Source: Syntrophaceae bacterium
GTDB lineage: Bacteria; Desulfobacterota; Syntrophia; Syntrophales; Smithellaceae
Direction of reading: 5' to 3'
DNA: 64,000 nt
Assembly (NCBI GenBank): GCA_018056765.1
Contig: JAGPFA010000013.1
Coordinates: forward strand, 1-64,000
Shown here: positions 27,806-38,572 of the stretch, one piece after another
Position numbering within the stretch: position 1 is the stretch's first letter
Layout of the letters: each line of letters opens with the position of its first letter
Position numbers and translations under genes: made by a program
The notes under the pieces: generated by a model
Databases searched by the model: none
The model's input: only the letters and a program-made list of their open reading frames with translations
What the model was told of the DNA's origin: nothing

Positions 27806-28399
27806 ATGGATCTGAAAACCAATATTGTACGTCTGATTTTCAACGTGGTCACCGGTAGCCGGAAGCTAAGGATGTTATTGACTCCCGCGACCGCTTTGTC
27901 ATTTTTTATTTTCGCAACGCTCCTGGTGATGGCCTTCTGGGCACTGGACCGTGCGCTCGGGCTGCCGCTTTTCCCTCCCTATCCCTTTAATCTCTGTGCG
28001 GGCATCCCGCTTGTTATTGCGGGGCTCATTATGGTTTTTTCATGCGCGGCCGGCTTTGCCCGCGCCAAAGGCACCCCCGTCCCTTTCAGCCCGCCGCCCG
28101 CTTTAGTTACCTCCGGACTCTACTCTTATGTGCGCCATCCGATGATGAGCGGTGTTTATCTTGCGATCTTAGGACTCGGAATGCTCCTTAAATCCATCAT
28201 GGTCGTTTTTATTTTCACTCCCGTATTTATTTTACTAAGTGTTTTAGAAATTAAAATGATCGAGGAGCCGGAGCTGGAAATGAGACTGGGCAAAGTCTAT
28301 CTTGACTATAAAAAGAAAACGCCCATGTTTATCCCCAAACTGAAAAGATCGCCCGGGCGAGGAAAGGACGGAGATGATCACTTACATGAAAAGACATGA
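27806..28399 (+). CDS. isoprenylcysteine carboxyl methyltransferase-like membrane protein
   Basis: A 197-residue integral membrane protein with about five hydrophobic segments. The PEMT/ICMT signature is LVTSGLYSYVRHPMMSGVYLAILG (about 101-124), followed by EIKMIEEPELEMRLGKVYLDYKKKTPMFIP (about 148-177). Related bacterial proteins methylate lipids or small isoprenoid substrates using SAM. The substrate here is unknown. It starts ten bases after mtfA and overlaps the next gene by 26 bases. Confidence 0.85.
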   Translation: MDLKTNIVRLIFNVVTGSRKLRMLLTPATALSFFIFATLLVMAFWALDRALGLPLFPPYPFNLCAGIPLVIAGLIMVFSCAAGFARAKGTPVPFSPPPALVTSGLYSYVRHPMMSGVYLAILGLGMLLKSIMVVFIFTPVFILLSVLEIKMIEEPELEMRLGKVYLDYKKKTPMFIPKLKRSPGRGKDGDDHLHEKT

Positions 28400-28745
28400 A
28401 CAATATGTGAGAACTATTCTCAACAGCAGCCCCTCCCCACAGACACTTGCCGGGCTTTTGGCCCGCCACGAAACACAAATCATTCGGATGCAGCATGAAC
28501 GTCTGGTACATCTGATCACGATGCTGTTTGTGTGTCTTTTTTTTCTGCTGTCCTTCGGCTGGGCAATCACTCATTTCTCAGCGCCGTATCTTGCCCTTTC
28601 CGGGCTATTGATGGTCTTGGCGGCCGCCTACATCCTGCATTACTATCGGCTGGAAAACGCTGTGCAGGCCTGGTACCGGCTGTCGGACGAAATCAGGGAA
28701 AAGCTGCCGGAAGGTGTCACGGGGCGCGATGAACCAGGAGATTAA
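28374..28745 (+). CDS. hypothetical membrane protein
   Basis: A 123-residue protein with two adjacent transmembrane helices (about 44-62, LITMLFVCLFFLLSFGWAI, and 70-90, LALSGLLMVLAAAYILHYY) between charged cytoplasmic ends. No family recognised. It overlaps the methyltransferase gene by 26 bases and an AAAGGA lies upstream of the ATG, so it is probably coupled. An ATG four codons later is an alternative start. Confidence 0.65.
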   Translation: MITYMKRHEQYVRTILNSSPSPQTLAGLLARHETQIIRMQHERLVHLITMLFVCLFFLLSFGWAITHFSAPYLALSGLLMVLAAAYILHYYRLENAVQAWYRLSDEIREKLPEGVTGRDEPGD

Positions 28746-28771
28746 AAACACAAAACAGGTACGCCCCTGTG

Positions 28772-29401
28772 TTATCTGTTCCATATTTCCAGATACTTCA
28801 GAATCAGCCCGACACACCCGTCGAGCCCTGTCTTTCCCGTATTGATCACCAGGTCATAACGTGACGCATCGGTCCATTTCTCGCCGGTCAGAGTGCGGTG
28901 GTACAGAGCTCTTTCTTTGTCGCTTTGCGCGGTGAGTTTCAGTGCTTCATCAGGGGACACGCCATAGAATTGTTCGAGCCGCTTTTGGCGGAACTCTTTG
29001 TCTGCGTGCAGAAAGATACTGACGTGGCGTGGATGGCCTTTGAGGACGTAGGCGCCGCAGCGACCGATAATCACAACGGAGCGCTCGCGGGCAATTCTCA
29101 GCATGATCTCGCTTTCGATTTTGAAAAGCTCCCGGTCGGTGGGCGGCAGGGACTGAGGCTTGACGTAAGCTTCCGGTGTGCAGGCCAGTGAGCACATGAA
29201 AGATTGCCAGAACGACAACCTTTTTTCATCGCGTTTTTCCAGATCCGCGTCAAGCATGGAGAGCCTTTGCGCGGCCTGGTCGATTATCTCGCGATCCGCA
29301 TAGGAAATGCCCAGCGCTTTGGCCAGTTCCTGCCCGACAAACGCCCCGCCTGAGCCGAGTTGGCGACTGATCGTAATTACCAATGGCGTGTCTTTTTCCA
29401 T
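28772..29401 (-). CDS. cytidylate-kinase-like family protein
   Basis: A 209-residue cytoplasmic P-loop protein of the 'cytidylate kinase-like' (AAA_26/Cytidylate_kin2) family. The N-terminal P-loop variant is ISRQLGSGGAFVGQELA, then YADREIIDQAA, IIGRCGAYVLKG and a LID-like stretch SDKERALYH. The true substrate is unknown, and family members occur beside transporters and sensors. The ATG at 29401 has GGGAGG six bases upstream. An ATG at 29422 would overlap the MFS stop and lacks a site. Confidence 0.85.
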   Translation of the reverse strand: MEKDTPLVITISRQLGSGGAFVGQELAKALGISYADREIIDQAAQRLSMLDADLEKRDEKRLSFWQSFMCSLACTPEAYVKPQSLPPTDRELFKIESEIMLRIARERSVVIIGRCGAYVLKGHPRHVSIFLHADKEFRQKRLEQFYGVSPDEALKLTAQSDKERALYHRTLTGEKWTDASRYDLVINTGKTGLDGCVGLILKYLEIWNR

Positions 29402-29418
29402 AGCTTTCCTCCCGTCGT

Positions 29419-30657
29419 TCAATCCGTCTTTTCCGCATCGTTCAAAACTTGCATGGTTTGCCGCACCGGCTTGGTCAATCCCTTTTTGGAAAGCAGAAGA
29501 TAATAAAGCAATATCGAAGCAAGAACCACCAAAGTCATCGTCAGATACAAGCCACGATAGCCGGTATGAGGAACTAACAATCCCAGTACGTAAGGTCCCA
29601 GGCCAAAACCCAGGTCGACAAAAATAAAATAGGTGGTCACCGCCAGCCCCATCCGGTGGGGAGGCACGTCTTTAATGGAAAGAGTCTGGGCGCAGGAAAA
29701 AAAATTTCCGTAGCCAAGTGCCAACAAAATAGCCGCCGCCAGGAGCATTATCCCCGTTACGGACAGCCCGAACATCAGCATCCCCGCGGCGTATAGAAAC
29801 AAACAGGGGTAGGCGACAAAGTCCGCACCTTTGATGTCCATCAGTCGCCCGGAAAAGGGGCGCGAAATCATCAGTGTGACTGCATACACCAGAAAATAAA
29901 AACTTGCCGCTTTTTCCAGTTGTATCTCTTTGGCGTAAAGCGAGATGAAGGTAAGCACGCCGGAATAGCTGAATCCCGCCAGCAGAATAATGATGGAGAT
30001 CGGTATCGATCTGTATTCCAGATAATCGGTCAGCCGAAAGGCACCCTCAGGCACAGAATGGCTACCTGCCGGCGCCTCGTAAACCGGGTTGGAGACGGTA
30101 AATGACAGGGCAAAGCTCATCACGGCCAGAATCAGAGTGCAGGCAAAGATCATATTGAAATCTGCGTGATGAATTAAAAAAATACCGATAAAGGGGCCCA
30201 GCGCCACCGCCAGAATCGCCCCCATGCCGTAAAAGCCGATGCCTTCACCGCGACGCAACGGCGGGATGACCTGGGCAATCATGGTGCCTGTGGCGGTACT
30301 GATCACTCCAAAACTGATACCGTGAAAAAATCTGAAGGCAATCAGCAGAGGCAGACTTAGCGCCGCGAAATACAAGGCGGAGGTAAAAATGCAGGAAAGG
30401 GCACCGGCTATTAAAACCTTCCTGCTGCCGATCCCCTCAATGAAACGACCCGTCACTACGCGTCCGATGAGCGCGCCGATAATAAACATGCCGGCGACCA
30501 GCCCGGCCAGATCCGTGGTGGCGCCAAAAGCGTCGACGGCAAAAGACGCGATAGTAACAAACAACAGAAAATGCGCCAGAAAAATCAAAAAATTGATTAC
30601 TGACACAATGACAAAATCTTTGGTCCAGAGCTTTTCTCTTTTTTTGAACTTTTGCAC
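29419..30657 (-). CDS. MFS transporter
   Basis: A 412-residue major facilitator with about 12 transmembrane helices. The loop 2-3 motif is seen as GALIGRVVTGRFIEGIGSRKVLI. The second half contains MISRPFSGRLMDIKGAD, the repeat of that motif. It resembles drug or small-metabolite exporters (AraJ/YfcJ-like). Substrate unknown. A GTG at 30657 with AAGGA upstream is preferred over an ATG at 30708, which has no ribosome-binding site and adds a Cys-rich leader. It is followed 17 bases later by the kinase-like gene, so they likely share a transcript. Confidence 0.85.
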   Translation of the reverse strand: MQKFKKREKLWTKDFVIVSVINFLIFLAHFLLFVTIASFAVDAFGATTDLAGLVAGMFIIGALIGRVVTGRFIEGIGSRKVLIAGALSCIFTSALYFAALSLPLLIAFRFFHGISFGVISTATGTMIAQVIPPLRRGEGIGFYGMGAILAVALGPFIGIFLIHHADFNMIFACTLILAVMSFALSFTVSNPVYEAPAGSHSVPEGAFRLTDYLEYRSIPISIIILLAGFSYSGVLTFISLYAKEIQLEKAASFYFLVYAVTLMISRPFSGRLMDIKGADFVAYPCLFLYAAGMLMFGLSVTGIMLLAAAILLALGYGNFFSCAQTLSIKDVPPHRMGLAVTTYFIFVDLGFGLGPYVLGLLVPHTGYRGLYLTMTLVVLASILLYYLLLSKKGLTKPVRQTMQVLNDAEKTD

Positions 30658-31009
30658 CGAGGCCGTCCTTGGGGAAAAACACTTTAAAATCCGGCAGGCT
30701 GCCTTCATGTATAATGCGCGAGGCCGGCCTTAAACAACGATAGATTACGAAAACTAGCTCAATACCTGTCCCGCGTCAATGATTTGTGTAAAAAACACGG
30801 CATGAACAGACAGTTATAAGGGCAAGCCGTCTCTTTTATTGCTCTTGCGGTCATTCCGGACTATAATACGCGCAAGTTTAAGGCAGCCGGGGAAATTGAC
30901 AAAATTATTTTCATACAGGTTTACTGCTTCACTTCTCAGGCACACGCATTTTTCCCGGCCAACTGTCGCAGGTTATACCGGTCAACAACATTAAAAGGGA
31001 GGGATACTT
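30658..31009. other. divergent intergenic region
   Basis: About 350 bases between the divergent MFS and serine-hydrolase genes. It must contain promoters for both, but I see no convincing consensus promoter, RNA gene or repeat. Confidence 0.4.
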
Positions 31010-32215
31010 ATGAAGAAATGGTTCATTGGAATTATCGTGGTGCTGGCCTTGGCCGGCGCGGTAATCTGGGGTACACTCGACAAAGACATGCGCGGTTTAC
31101 TTTTGAATATGCCCACCGACAAGGATGTTCTTTTCTGGTCCACCAGTCAGCGTGATGCCACTTTCCGCGCGCTTGACCGGATACCTTTTCTTTCTAAATC
31201 GCGGCCAATCAAGGCCGGAGAAAACGCTTACCCGCTGCCGACGGGCGAGCCGCTGCCCGCGGGCCTGGACATTGACGCTTTTATGAAAGAACAGCGTACC
31301 GCCGCACTCATCATTATCCAGGACGGCAAGGTGCGCCTGGAAAAATACGGTCTGGGTTTCGGGCCGGAGGGACGTTGGACAAGTTTTTCAGTCGCTAAAT
31401 CCCTGACCTCGACACTGGCGGGAGCCGCCGTCAGGGACGGCTACATTAAAAGTGTAAACGATAAAGTATCGGACTATATTCCCGATCTCAAAGGATCCGT
31501 ATATGACGATGTGACGGTCGAACAGTTGCTGACGATGACTTCCGGCGTAAAATGGAACGAAGACTACGGAGACCCTAAGTCGGATGTCGCCATGTTCAAC
31601 TCCCACAAACCGGAACCGGGATTGGATGCCACGGTCAGTTATATGCGCAAGCTGGAACGTGAGGCGCCTGCGGGAACAAAATGGGTTTACAAAACAGGTG
31701 AAACAAATCTCCTGGGTGTGCTGGTGAGCTCCGCCACCAAAAAAAGGCTGGCTGATTATCTGTCCGAGAAAATTTGGCAACCTTTTGGCATGGAGCAGGA
31801 CGCCACCTGGCTGATCGGCTCCACAGGCCACGAGATCAGCGGCTGCTGCATCCAGGCCTCCACCCGTGATTACGCCCGCTTCGGCCTGTTCATGCTCGGC
31901 GGAGGCATGGCGGCAGGCGAGGCAGTGCTGCCTGAGAACTGGATTAGCATGGCCACAACGAAAAAGGCCAGTACGGGTGACCCGGCATATGGATATGGTT
32001 ATCAGTGGTGGACTTTCAATGACGGCAGTTACACCGCCCGCGGTATTTTTGGTCAGGGCATTTTCATTGATCCGTCACGCAGGCTGGTGATCGCACTCAA
32101 CAGCAACTGGCCACAGGCCAGCGACAAGCAGGGAGGCAATCAGGAAAAGATGCGCACCGTTTTTTTTAAACAGGTGCAGCAGTTGCTGGATACAGAAGCA
32201 AAATCAACAAAATAA
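31010..32215 (+). CDS. serine hydrolase, beta-lactamase class C / PBP4* family
   Basis: A 401-residue protein anchored by an N-terminal transmembrane helix (about 4-21), with the catalytic domain on the periplasmic side. The nucleophile motif SxxK is at Ser127-Lys130 (FSVAKS). A Tyr in WVYKTGETN (about 222-230) fits the YxN-like second element, and GIFGQGIFIDP near the C-terminus replaces the KTG-type strand. Members include esterases and peptidases as well as beta-lactamases, so resistance should not be assumed. GGGAGGG precedes the ATG. A terminator follows. Confidence 0.85.
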   Translation: MKKWFIGIIVVLALAGAVIWGTLDKDMRGLLLNMPTDKDVLFWSTSQRDATFRALDRIPFLSKSRPIKAGENAYPLPTGEPLPAGLDIDAFMKEQRTAALIIIQDGKVRLEKYGLGFGPEGRWTSFSVAKSLTSTLAGAAVRDGYIKSVNDKVSDYIPDLKGSVYDDVTVEQLLTMTSGVKWNEDYGDPKSDVAMFNSHKPEPGLDATVSYMRKLEREAPAGTKWVYKTGETNLLGVLVSSATKKRLADYLSEKIWQPFGMEQDATWLIGSTGHEISGCCIQASTRDYARFGLFMLGGGMAAGEAVLPENWISMATTKKASTGDPAYGYGYQWWTFNDGSYTARGIFGQGIFIDPSRRLVIALNSNWPQASDKQGGNQEKMRTVFFKQVQQLLDTEAKSTK

Positions 32216-32220
32216 AAAGA

Positions 32221-32248
32221 AGCCCCCTGCCTCAGCAGGCAGGGGGCT
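32221..32248. terminator. strong hairpin between serine hydrolase and groEL
   Basis: A perfect 12-bp stem (AGCCCCCTGCCT with its complement) and four-base CAGC loop, with flanking T/A-rich bases on each side. It lies between convergent genes and may terminate both. Confidence 0.88.
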
Positions 32249-32299
32249 TTCGCTTAACTGTCAGTTTGAAAATTTACATGCAGCCGGGCTGCTTATTTT

Positions 32300-33955
<1,656 letters not shown>

Positions 33956-33965
33956 TTATGTTTTC

Positions 33966-34256
33966 TTATTTTTCAACAACACCCAGAATATCGTCTTCCC
34001 TCATGATCAGGTACTCTTCACCGTCGATTTTGATGTCTGTTCCACCGTATTTGCTGAAGAGGACCTTGTCGCCGACCTTGACATCCAGAGGGATAATCTT
34101 GCCGTCTTCTGTTTTCTTTCCTTTACCTACGGCAATGATTTTGCCCTCGATCGGTTTTTCCTTGGCTGTATCAGGGATAATAATACCGCCTTTGGTTTTC
34201 TCCTCCTCTTCCAAACGCTTGACAATGATTCGATCCTGTAAGGGTCTGATTTTCAT
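33966..34256 (-). CDS. groES: co-chaperonin GroES
   Basis: A 96-residue lid subunit of the GroEL chamber. It has the N-terminal [21 protein letters not shown], the mobile loop [15 protein letters not shown] (about 21-35) and C-terminal [22 protein letters not shown] precedes the ATG. First gene of the groESL operon, downstream of a good sigma-70-type promoter. Confidence 0.98.
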   Translation of the reverse strand: MKIRPLQDRIIVKRLEEEEKTKGGIIIPDTAKEKPIEGKIIAVGKGKKTEDGKIIPLDVKVGDKVLFSKYGGTDIKIDGEEYLIMREDDILGVVEK

Positions 34257-34311
34257 ACTATTTATCTCCTTTCTTCCTCTTTAAGTTTATGATTGCTGCA
34301 TAAGCGGCACT

Positions 34312-34339
34312 ATTTTATGCATGATTTCCCCTGTGTCAA
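34312..34339 (-). promoter_or_regulatory. sigma-70-type promoter of groESL
   Basis: On the minus strand TTGACA (34339-34334) and TAAAAT (34317-34312) are separated by 16 bases, about 55 bases upstream of groES. No CIRCE inverted repeat (TTAGCACTC-N9-GAGTGCTAA) is seen near it. Confidence 0.7.
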
Positions 34340-34356
34340 GGTTCGGGAATTTTTTT

Positions 34357-35715
34357 TTAATAAAGATTTTCCAAGAGTTCGCCAAGAGATCGGATGGGAC
34401 GGATTTCCATGCCGGGCGGCGGGCTTATCGAAGTTTGAGTGCTATAAGGGATGATCGAGCGGCTAAAACCAAGACGCGCCGCCTCTTTTATCCTCGCCTC
34501 CATCTGTGAAACAGCCCTCACCTCGCCGGTAAGACCTACCTCACCGAAAATAACCGTCAAATGATCGACCTTCCTGTCCAGAAAACTGGACGCCATGGCC
34601 GAAACGATGCCCAGATCCACAGCCGGCTCTTCGACTTTCACTCCGCCGGCCACATTCAGAAAAATGTCCGATCCGCCCAGATGAAGCCCGCAGATCTTGT
34701 CAAGCACCGCCACCAGAAGCGACACCCGGTTGTGATCCACACCGATGGCCGTGCGCCTGGGTGTGCCCAGATTCGAAGGGCTCGCCAGTGCCTGAATTTC
34801 GACCAGAATGGGCCTTGTGCCCTCCAGGCTGGCCACCACTATCGAGCCGGGCGCATCCTGGGGCCTCTCGCTGAGAAAAAAAGCGGACGGATTGACCACT
34901 TCCTTGAGCCCCTTGTCACGCATTTCAAAAACGCCTATCTCATTTGTCGGGCCGAATCTGTTTTTAATACCACGGATAATCCGGTAGGCATGGCCGGAAT
35001 CGCCCTCAAAGTAAAGGACCGTGTCCACCATGTGCTCGAGCACTTTCGGCCCGGCAATCGAGCCGTCTTTGGTGACATGACCGATGAGAAACAGAGGGAT
35101 GCCGTTTTTCTTGGCATGATGAATGAGACGTGACGACGATTCCCTCACCTGACCGACACTGCCCGGCGCGGACATCAGCTCTGCAGAATAAACGGTCTGA
35201 ATCGAATCGATGACTACGACAGACGGATCGCAGGCTTTTATCTGCTCGATGATTTTTTCCAAAGACACCTCCACCAGCACGAGAAGGTCTTCGGCCTCGG
35301 CGCCGATACGGCGCGACCGCAGTCTGATCTGATGTGCGGATTCCTCACCTGAAACGTAGAGCACCTTCGCACCGCCGTCCGCCAGATTTTTCATCACCTG
35401 GAGCATCAGCGTCGATTTGCCGATACCCGGCTCGCCTCCTACCAAAATGGCGGATCCTGTTACAATGCCGCCGCCCAGCACCCGGTCAACTTCCGCGATA
35501 CCGGTCCCGACCCGCCTGCCCTCTTCAGCCGGTATTTCAGAAATGGGCATGGGCTTACCGTCAAATCTCAACTCGTCGCGGCCGCCCGGTTGCGCGGATG
35601 GGGCAAATTCTTCGACAAAGCAGTTCCAGCAGTTGCAGGAGGGACACTTGCCCAGCCACTTGGGCGACATATACCCGCACTGCTGACATACAAAACTGGA
35701 TTTGTCCTTTTTCAA
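34357..35715 (-). CDS. radA: DNA repair protein RadA
   Basis: A 452-residue RecA-related ATPase that promotes branch migration during recombinational repair. It has the N-terminal zinc finger Cys10-Cys13/Cys24-Cys27, Walker A GGEPGIGKST at about 93-102, Walker B VVVIDSIQT, the RadA-specific KNRFG motif (GIKNRFGPTNEIG), and a C-terminal Lon-like domain (LHLGGSDIFLNVAGG to the end). Length is normal. It is downstream of gltX on the same strand, with a heptamer repeat tract between them. Confidence 0.97.
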   Translation of the reverse strand: MKKDKSSFVCQQCGYMSPKWLGKCPSCNCWNCFVEEFAPSAQPGGRDELRFDGKPMPISEIPAEEGRRVGTGIAEVDRVLGGGIVTGSAILVGGEPGIGKSTLMLQVMKNLADGGAKVLYVSGEESAHQIRLRSRRIGAEAEDLLVLVEVSLEKIIEQIKACDPSVVVIDSIQTVYSAELMSAPGSVGQVRESSSRLIHHAKKNGIPLFLIGHVTKDGSIAGPKVLEHMVDTVLYFEGDSGHAYRIIRGIKNRFGPTNEIGVFEMRDKGLKEVVNPSAFFLSERPQDAPGSIVVASLEGTRPILVEIQALASPSNLGTPRRTAIGVDHNRVSLLVAVLDKICGLHLGGSDIFLNVAGGVKVEEPAVDLGIVSAMASSFLDRKVDHLTVIFGEVGLTGEVRAVSQMEARIKEAARLGFSRSIIPYSTQTSISPPPGMEIRPIRSLGELLENLY

Positions 35716-35728
35716 ACCAACCCCCCTC

Positions 35729-35777
35729 TATCCTTTATCCTTTATCCTTTATCCTTTAGCCTTTATCCTTTAGCCTT
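35729..35777 (+). repeat. seven-unit tandem heptamer tract at the gltX/radA junction
   Basis: Seven perfect 7-base units in a row: TATCCTT four times, then TAGCCTT, TATCCTT, TAGCCTT. The tract includes the gltX stop codon (35770-35772) and reaches to within 14 bases of the radA start codon. The same unit family occurs at 7202-7236. Confidence 0.85.
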
Positions 35778-37215
35778 CCTTCAACGCCTGCCTGATTCTT
35801 TTTATTGCCTCGTCCATCCCCAGAATTGCAAAGATCTGGCCCAGCTGCGGACCAGCGAGCCTGCCGGTCAGTGCGGCGCGCACCGGCATGAAAACATCTT
35901 TGCCTTTCAGGCCGGTTTTTTGAGCCGCATGTTTCATCGCTTGTGTGTAGATTTCAGCCGGCTCGCCGCGGGCCCCATCGAGGTATTCTCCAAAAGCAGT
36001 AATCACCATGCGGGCTGCCGGCATGGCCAAAAACTGTCCTGCCTCCGGTGTGACCTCAAAGTGACCGGAAAAAAACACATCAATGTGCGCGCCGATATCC
36101 GTTAGAACGACAAGCTCGTCACGCACACATTCAATGACTTTTCCAAGCCATTCCGGATCGAGTGATTGAGTTTCATATCCCGCCTGATTCAAAAACGGCT
36201 CCAGGCGGCGGACGAGCTCATCGGCGGGCATATTGCGGATGTAGCCGGCGTTCAGCCAGCGGAGCTTGTCCTCGTCAAAAACCGCCCCGCTTTTTGAGGC
36301 GCGCTCCAGTGAAAAAGCTTCAATCATCTGGTCGCGTGAGAGCACTTCCCGTCCGCCGGCAAACGAGCTGCCCAAAAGCCCCAGGTAATTGATGAGCGCT
36401 TGGGGCAAATAGCCGCGGCGGCGGAATTCATCCACGGAGACGGAACCGTGACGCTTGCTGAGTTTGGTATGATCGCGCCCCAGAATCAGGCAGTGATGCG
36501 CAAACAGCGGACGCTCAAACCCGAACGCCCGGTAGAGCATGATCTGTGAGGCGGTATTGGACAGATGATCTTCACCACGGATGACGTGTGAAATTCTCAT
36601 CAGGTGGTCATCGATCACCACGGCGAAATTATAGGCCGGCATGCCGTTGGAGCGCACAATGATGAAATCGCCGATGGCCTCGCCTTCGAAGCGCACGGGA
36701 CCGCGAATAAGATCATTGAATTCGATTGTGGTTTGAGGGACCTTGAAGCGGTAGGCCGGTTTTCTTCCAGCCGCTTCCAGCCCGGCACGCTCCTCGTGGG
36801 TGAGTGAGCGGCACTTCCCCATGTAACGAGGCATCCTCCTGCTCAGGATGAGCGATTGCCTTTCCTCTTCAAGTTCCTCCTCCGTGCAGTAGCAGGGATA
36901 GGCCATGTCAGTCGCCAGGAGCTTTTTTAAGTGTTCCTCATAGATGTGCAGTCGCTGGCTCTGCCTGTACGGGCCATACGCGCCGCCCTGCTCCGGCCCC
37001 TCGTCCCAGTCAAGCCCCAGCCACCTGAGATCTTCTGCAAGACTCACCTGATAGGCGGTGTGACTGCGTGACTCGTCCGTGTCTTCAATGCGTAAAATAA
37101 AAGAGCCGCCGTTGTGGCGGGCAAACATCCAGTTAAACAGCGCGGTACGAGCGTTGCCCACGTGCAGCCATCCGGTGGGGGATGGCGCAAAACGAACTCT
37201 TGGTTTGTCACTCAT
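35770..37215 (-). CDS. gltX: glutamyl-tRNA synthetase
   Basis: A 481-residue class I aminoacyl-tRNA synthetase charging tRNA-Glu (possibly also tRNA-Gln). It has the N-terminal RFAPSPTGWLHVGNARTALFN with the HIGH-like HVGN, the Cys-rich YCTEEELEEER region and the KMSKS-like KLSKRHG. The ATG at 37215 (MSDKPRVRF) has GGAG upstream and overlaps the ispDF stop by eight bases. The stop codon lies inside the heptamer repeat tract. Confidence 0.97.
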   Translation of the reverse strand: MSDKPRVRFAPSPTGWLHVGNARTALFNWMFARHNGGSFILRIEDTDESRSHTAYQVSLAEDLRWLGLDWDEGPEQGGAYGPYRQSQRLHIYEEHLKKLLATDMAYPCYCTEEELEEERQSLILSRRMPRYMGKCRSLTHEERAGLEAAGRKPAYRFKVPQTTIEFNDLIRGPVRFEGEAIGDFIIVRSNGMPAYNFAVVIDDHLMRISHVIRGEDHLSNTASQIMLYRAFGFERPLFAHHCLILGRDHTKLSKRHGSVSVDEFRRRGYLPQALINYLGLLGSSFAGGREVLSRDQMIEAFSLERASKSGAVFDEDKLRWLNAGYIRNMPADELVRRLEPFLNQAGYETQSLDPEWLGKVIECVRDELVVLTDIGAHIDVFFSGHFEVTPEAGQFLAMPAARMVITAFGEYLDGARGEPAEIYTQAMKHAAQKTGLKGKDVFMPVRAALTGRLAGPQLGQIFAILGMDEAIKRIRQALKEG

Positions 37216-38395
37216 CTGCAATTATCTCCATACCGCCGGCCACTGCTAAAACGGCCAGCCCCTCCCCGCGTCCTACAAATCCCATGCCCTCGTTGGTCTT
37301 GGCTTTGATACTGACCGATGAAGCCGGGATTTTCAAAACACGGGCGATATTTGCTTTCATTTCTTCGGCGTAAGGGGCAAGTTTGGGCAACTGAGTTATC
37401 ACCGTAACATCGATGTTGCCGACAGTCAGGCCATTGCGGGCAATAATTTCTCCGACACGCTCCAGCAGAAGCAGGCTCGAGACCCCCCGGTAGGCATCAT
37501 CGTCGTCGGGGAAATGCCGACCGATATCACCGGCACCGGCCATCCCCAAAAGCGCGTCGCAAACCGCATGCAAAAGAGCATCCGCGTCCGAGTGTCCGGC
37601 CAGTCCTTTCGCAAAAGGAATTTCCACACCGCCCAGAATCAGTTTTCTGTCCGGCACGAAGCGATGGCTGTCGTAGCCGATACCCGAACGAAAAATCGTC
37701 TTTGCCGTCACAGTTTCACCCATCAGCGCCTCTGCAATCTTCAGATCTTCCGGCGTGGTTATTTTTATGTTTTCATATGAACCGGCAACCATCCGTACCG
37801 GCAAGCCGAGACGCTCCACCAGCGAAGCGTCGTCCGTCCCATAAAAACCTTCTTCCTTTGCCCGGGCATGCGCACCAACGAGCAGATCATAGCGGAAAGC
37901 CTGCGGGGTCTGTGTAATCCACAGATTACTGCGCGGCACGGTGGTCTTCACCAGAAGCTCATCGTCCGTTTTCTTTATCGTGTCTTTGGCCGCGACGCCG
38001 ATGGAAGCAGCTCCCGTGATCAGCGCCTCTTCAATGACCTTATCAATCATCCTGACGCTGACAAATGGACGCACCGCATCATGCACCACCACCACATCAC
38101 ACGGGCCGTCCAGCGCCGCCAGCGCGTTGCCAACGGAGTCCTGACGCTCGGCGCCTCCGGCGACGACCGCACGCACTTTCCTGACCCCGTACTTATCCAC
38201 GATCTTTTCCCGGACAAATTCCATATCGCTTTGCGGGACGACCAGCATAATTTCGGAAACCGCCGCAGCATTTTCAAACACCCTGAGCGTGCGGACGACA
38301 ACCGGCAGCCCGCTCAGTGACAGATACTGTTTGGAAATATCCGTGCCCAGTCTTTTGCCAAAACCACCAGCTGCAATAACAGCTATTGTTTTCAT
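37208..38395 (-). CDS. ispDF: bifunctional IspD/IspF isoprenoid biosynthesis enzyme
   Basis: A 395-residue fusion for the MEP pathway. Residues about 1-230 are IspD (MEP cytidylyltransferase; AAGGFGKRLG, DAVRPFVS, TPQAF). Residues about 238-395 are IspF (MEcPP synthase; GIGYDSHRF, GHSDADALLHA, KTNEGMGFVGRGEG). Zinc ligands in DSH and the His of LLHA are present. Fusion of the non-consecutive IspD and IspF steps is known in several proteobacterial groups. Its stop overlaps gltX. Confidence 0.97.
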   Translation of the reverse strand: MKTIAVIAAGGFGKRLGTDISKQYLSLSGLPVVVRTLRVFENAAAVSEIMLVVPQSDMEFVREKIVDKYGVRKVRAVVAGGAERQDSVGNALAALDGPCDVVVVHDAVRPFVSVRMIDKVIEEALITGAASIGVAAKDTIKKTDDELLVKTTVPRSNLWITQTPQAFRYDLLVGAHARAKEEGFYGTDDASLVERLGLPVRMVAGSYENIKITTPEDLKIAEALMGETVTAKTIFRSGIGYDSHRFVPDRKLILGGVEIPFAKGLAGHSDADALLHAVCDALLGMAGAGDIGRHFPDDDDAYRGVSSLLLLERVGEIIARNGLTVGNIDVTVITQLPKLAPYAEEMKANIARVLKIPASSVSIKAKTNEGMGFVGRGEGLAVLAVAGGMEIIADE

Positions 38396-38492
38396 AAGTA
38401 ATGTCCGTGCCCTGGTTTAGGTCGCCGCCACCTTCATGCACGGCAGCTCAGCCTGTATCAAACCGGCCGGAACGCACCGGCAAAACACATGT

Positions 38493-38528
38493 AAAAAGGC
38501 CCGGAAAAAATATTTTTTCCGGGCCTTT
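38493..38528 (-). terminator. terminator of the carD/PIN-TRAM transcript
   Basis: AAAGGCCCGGAAAAAA and TTTTTTCCGGGCCTTT form a long symmetric stem. It lies about 45 bases after the PIN-TRAM stop on the minus strand, and its symmetry lets it function in both directions. Confidence 0.85.
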
Positions 38529-38572
38529 GGAAGTGTCAACATCTTTTCCCGGCCAAAACCGGCCAACATCTT

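Noticed and set aside
31010..32215. Antibiotic-resistance beta-lactamase
   Set aside because: The family includes many esterases and peptidases. The SxxK motif alone does not support a resistance claim.
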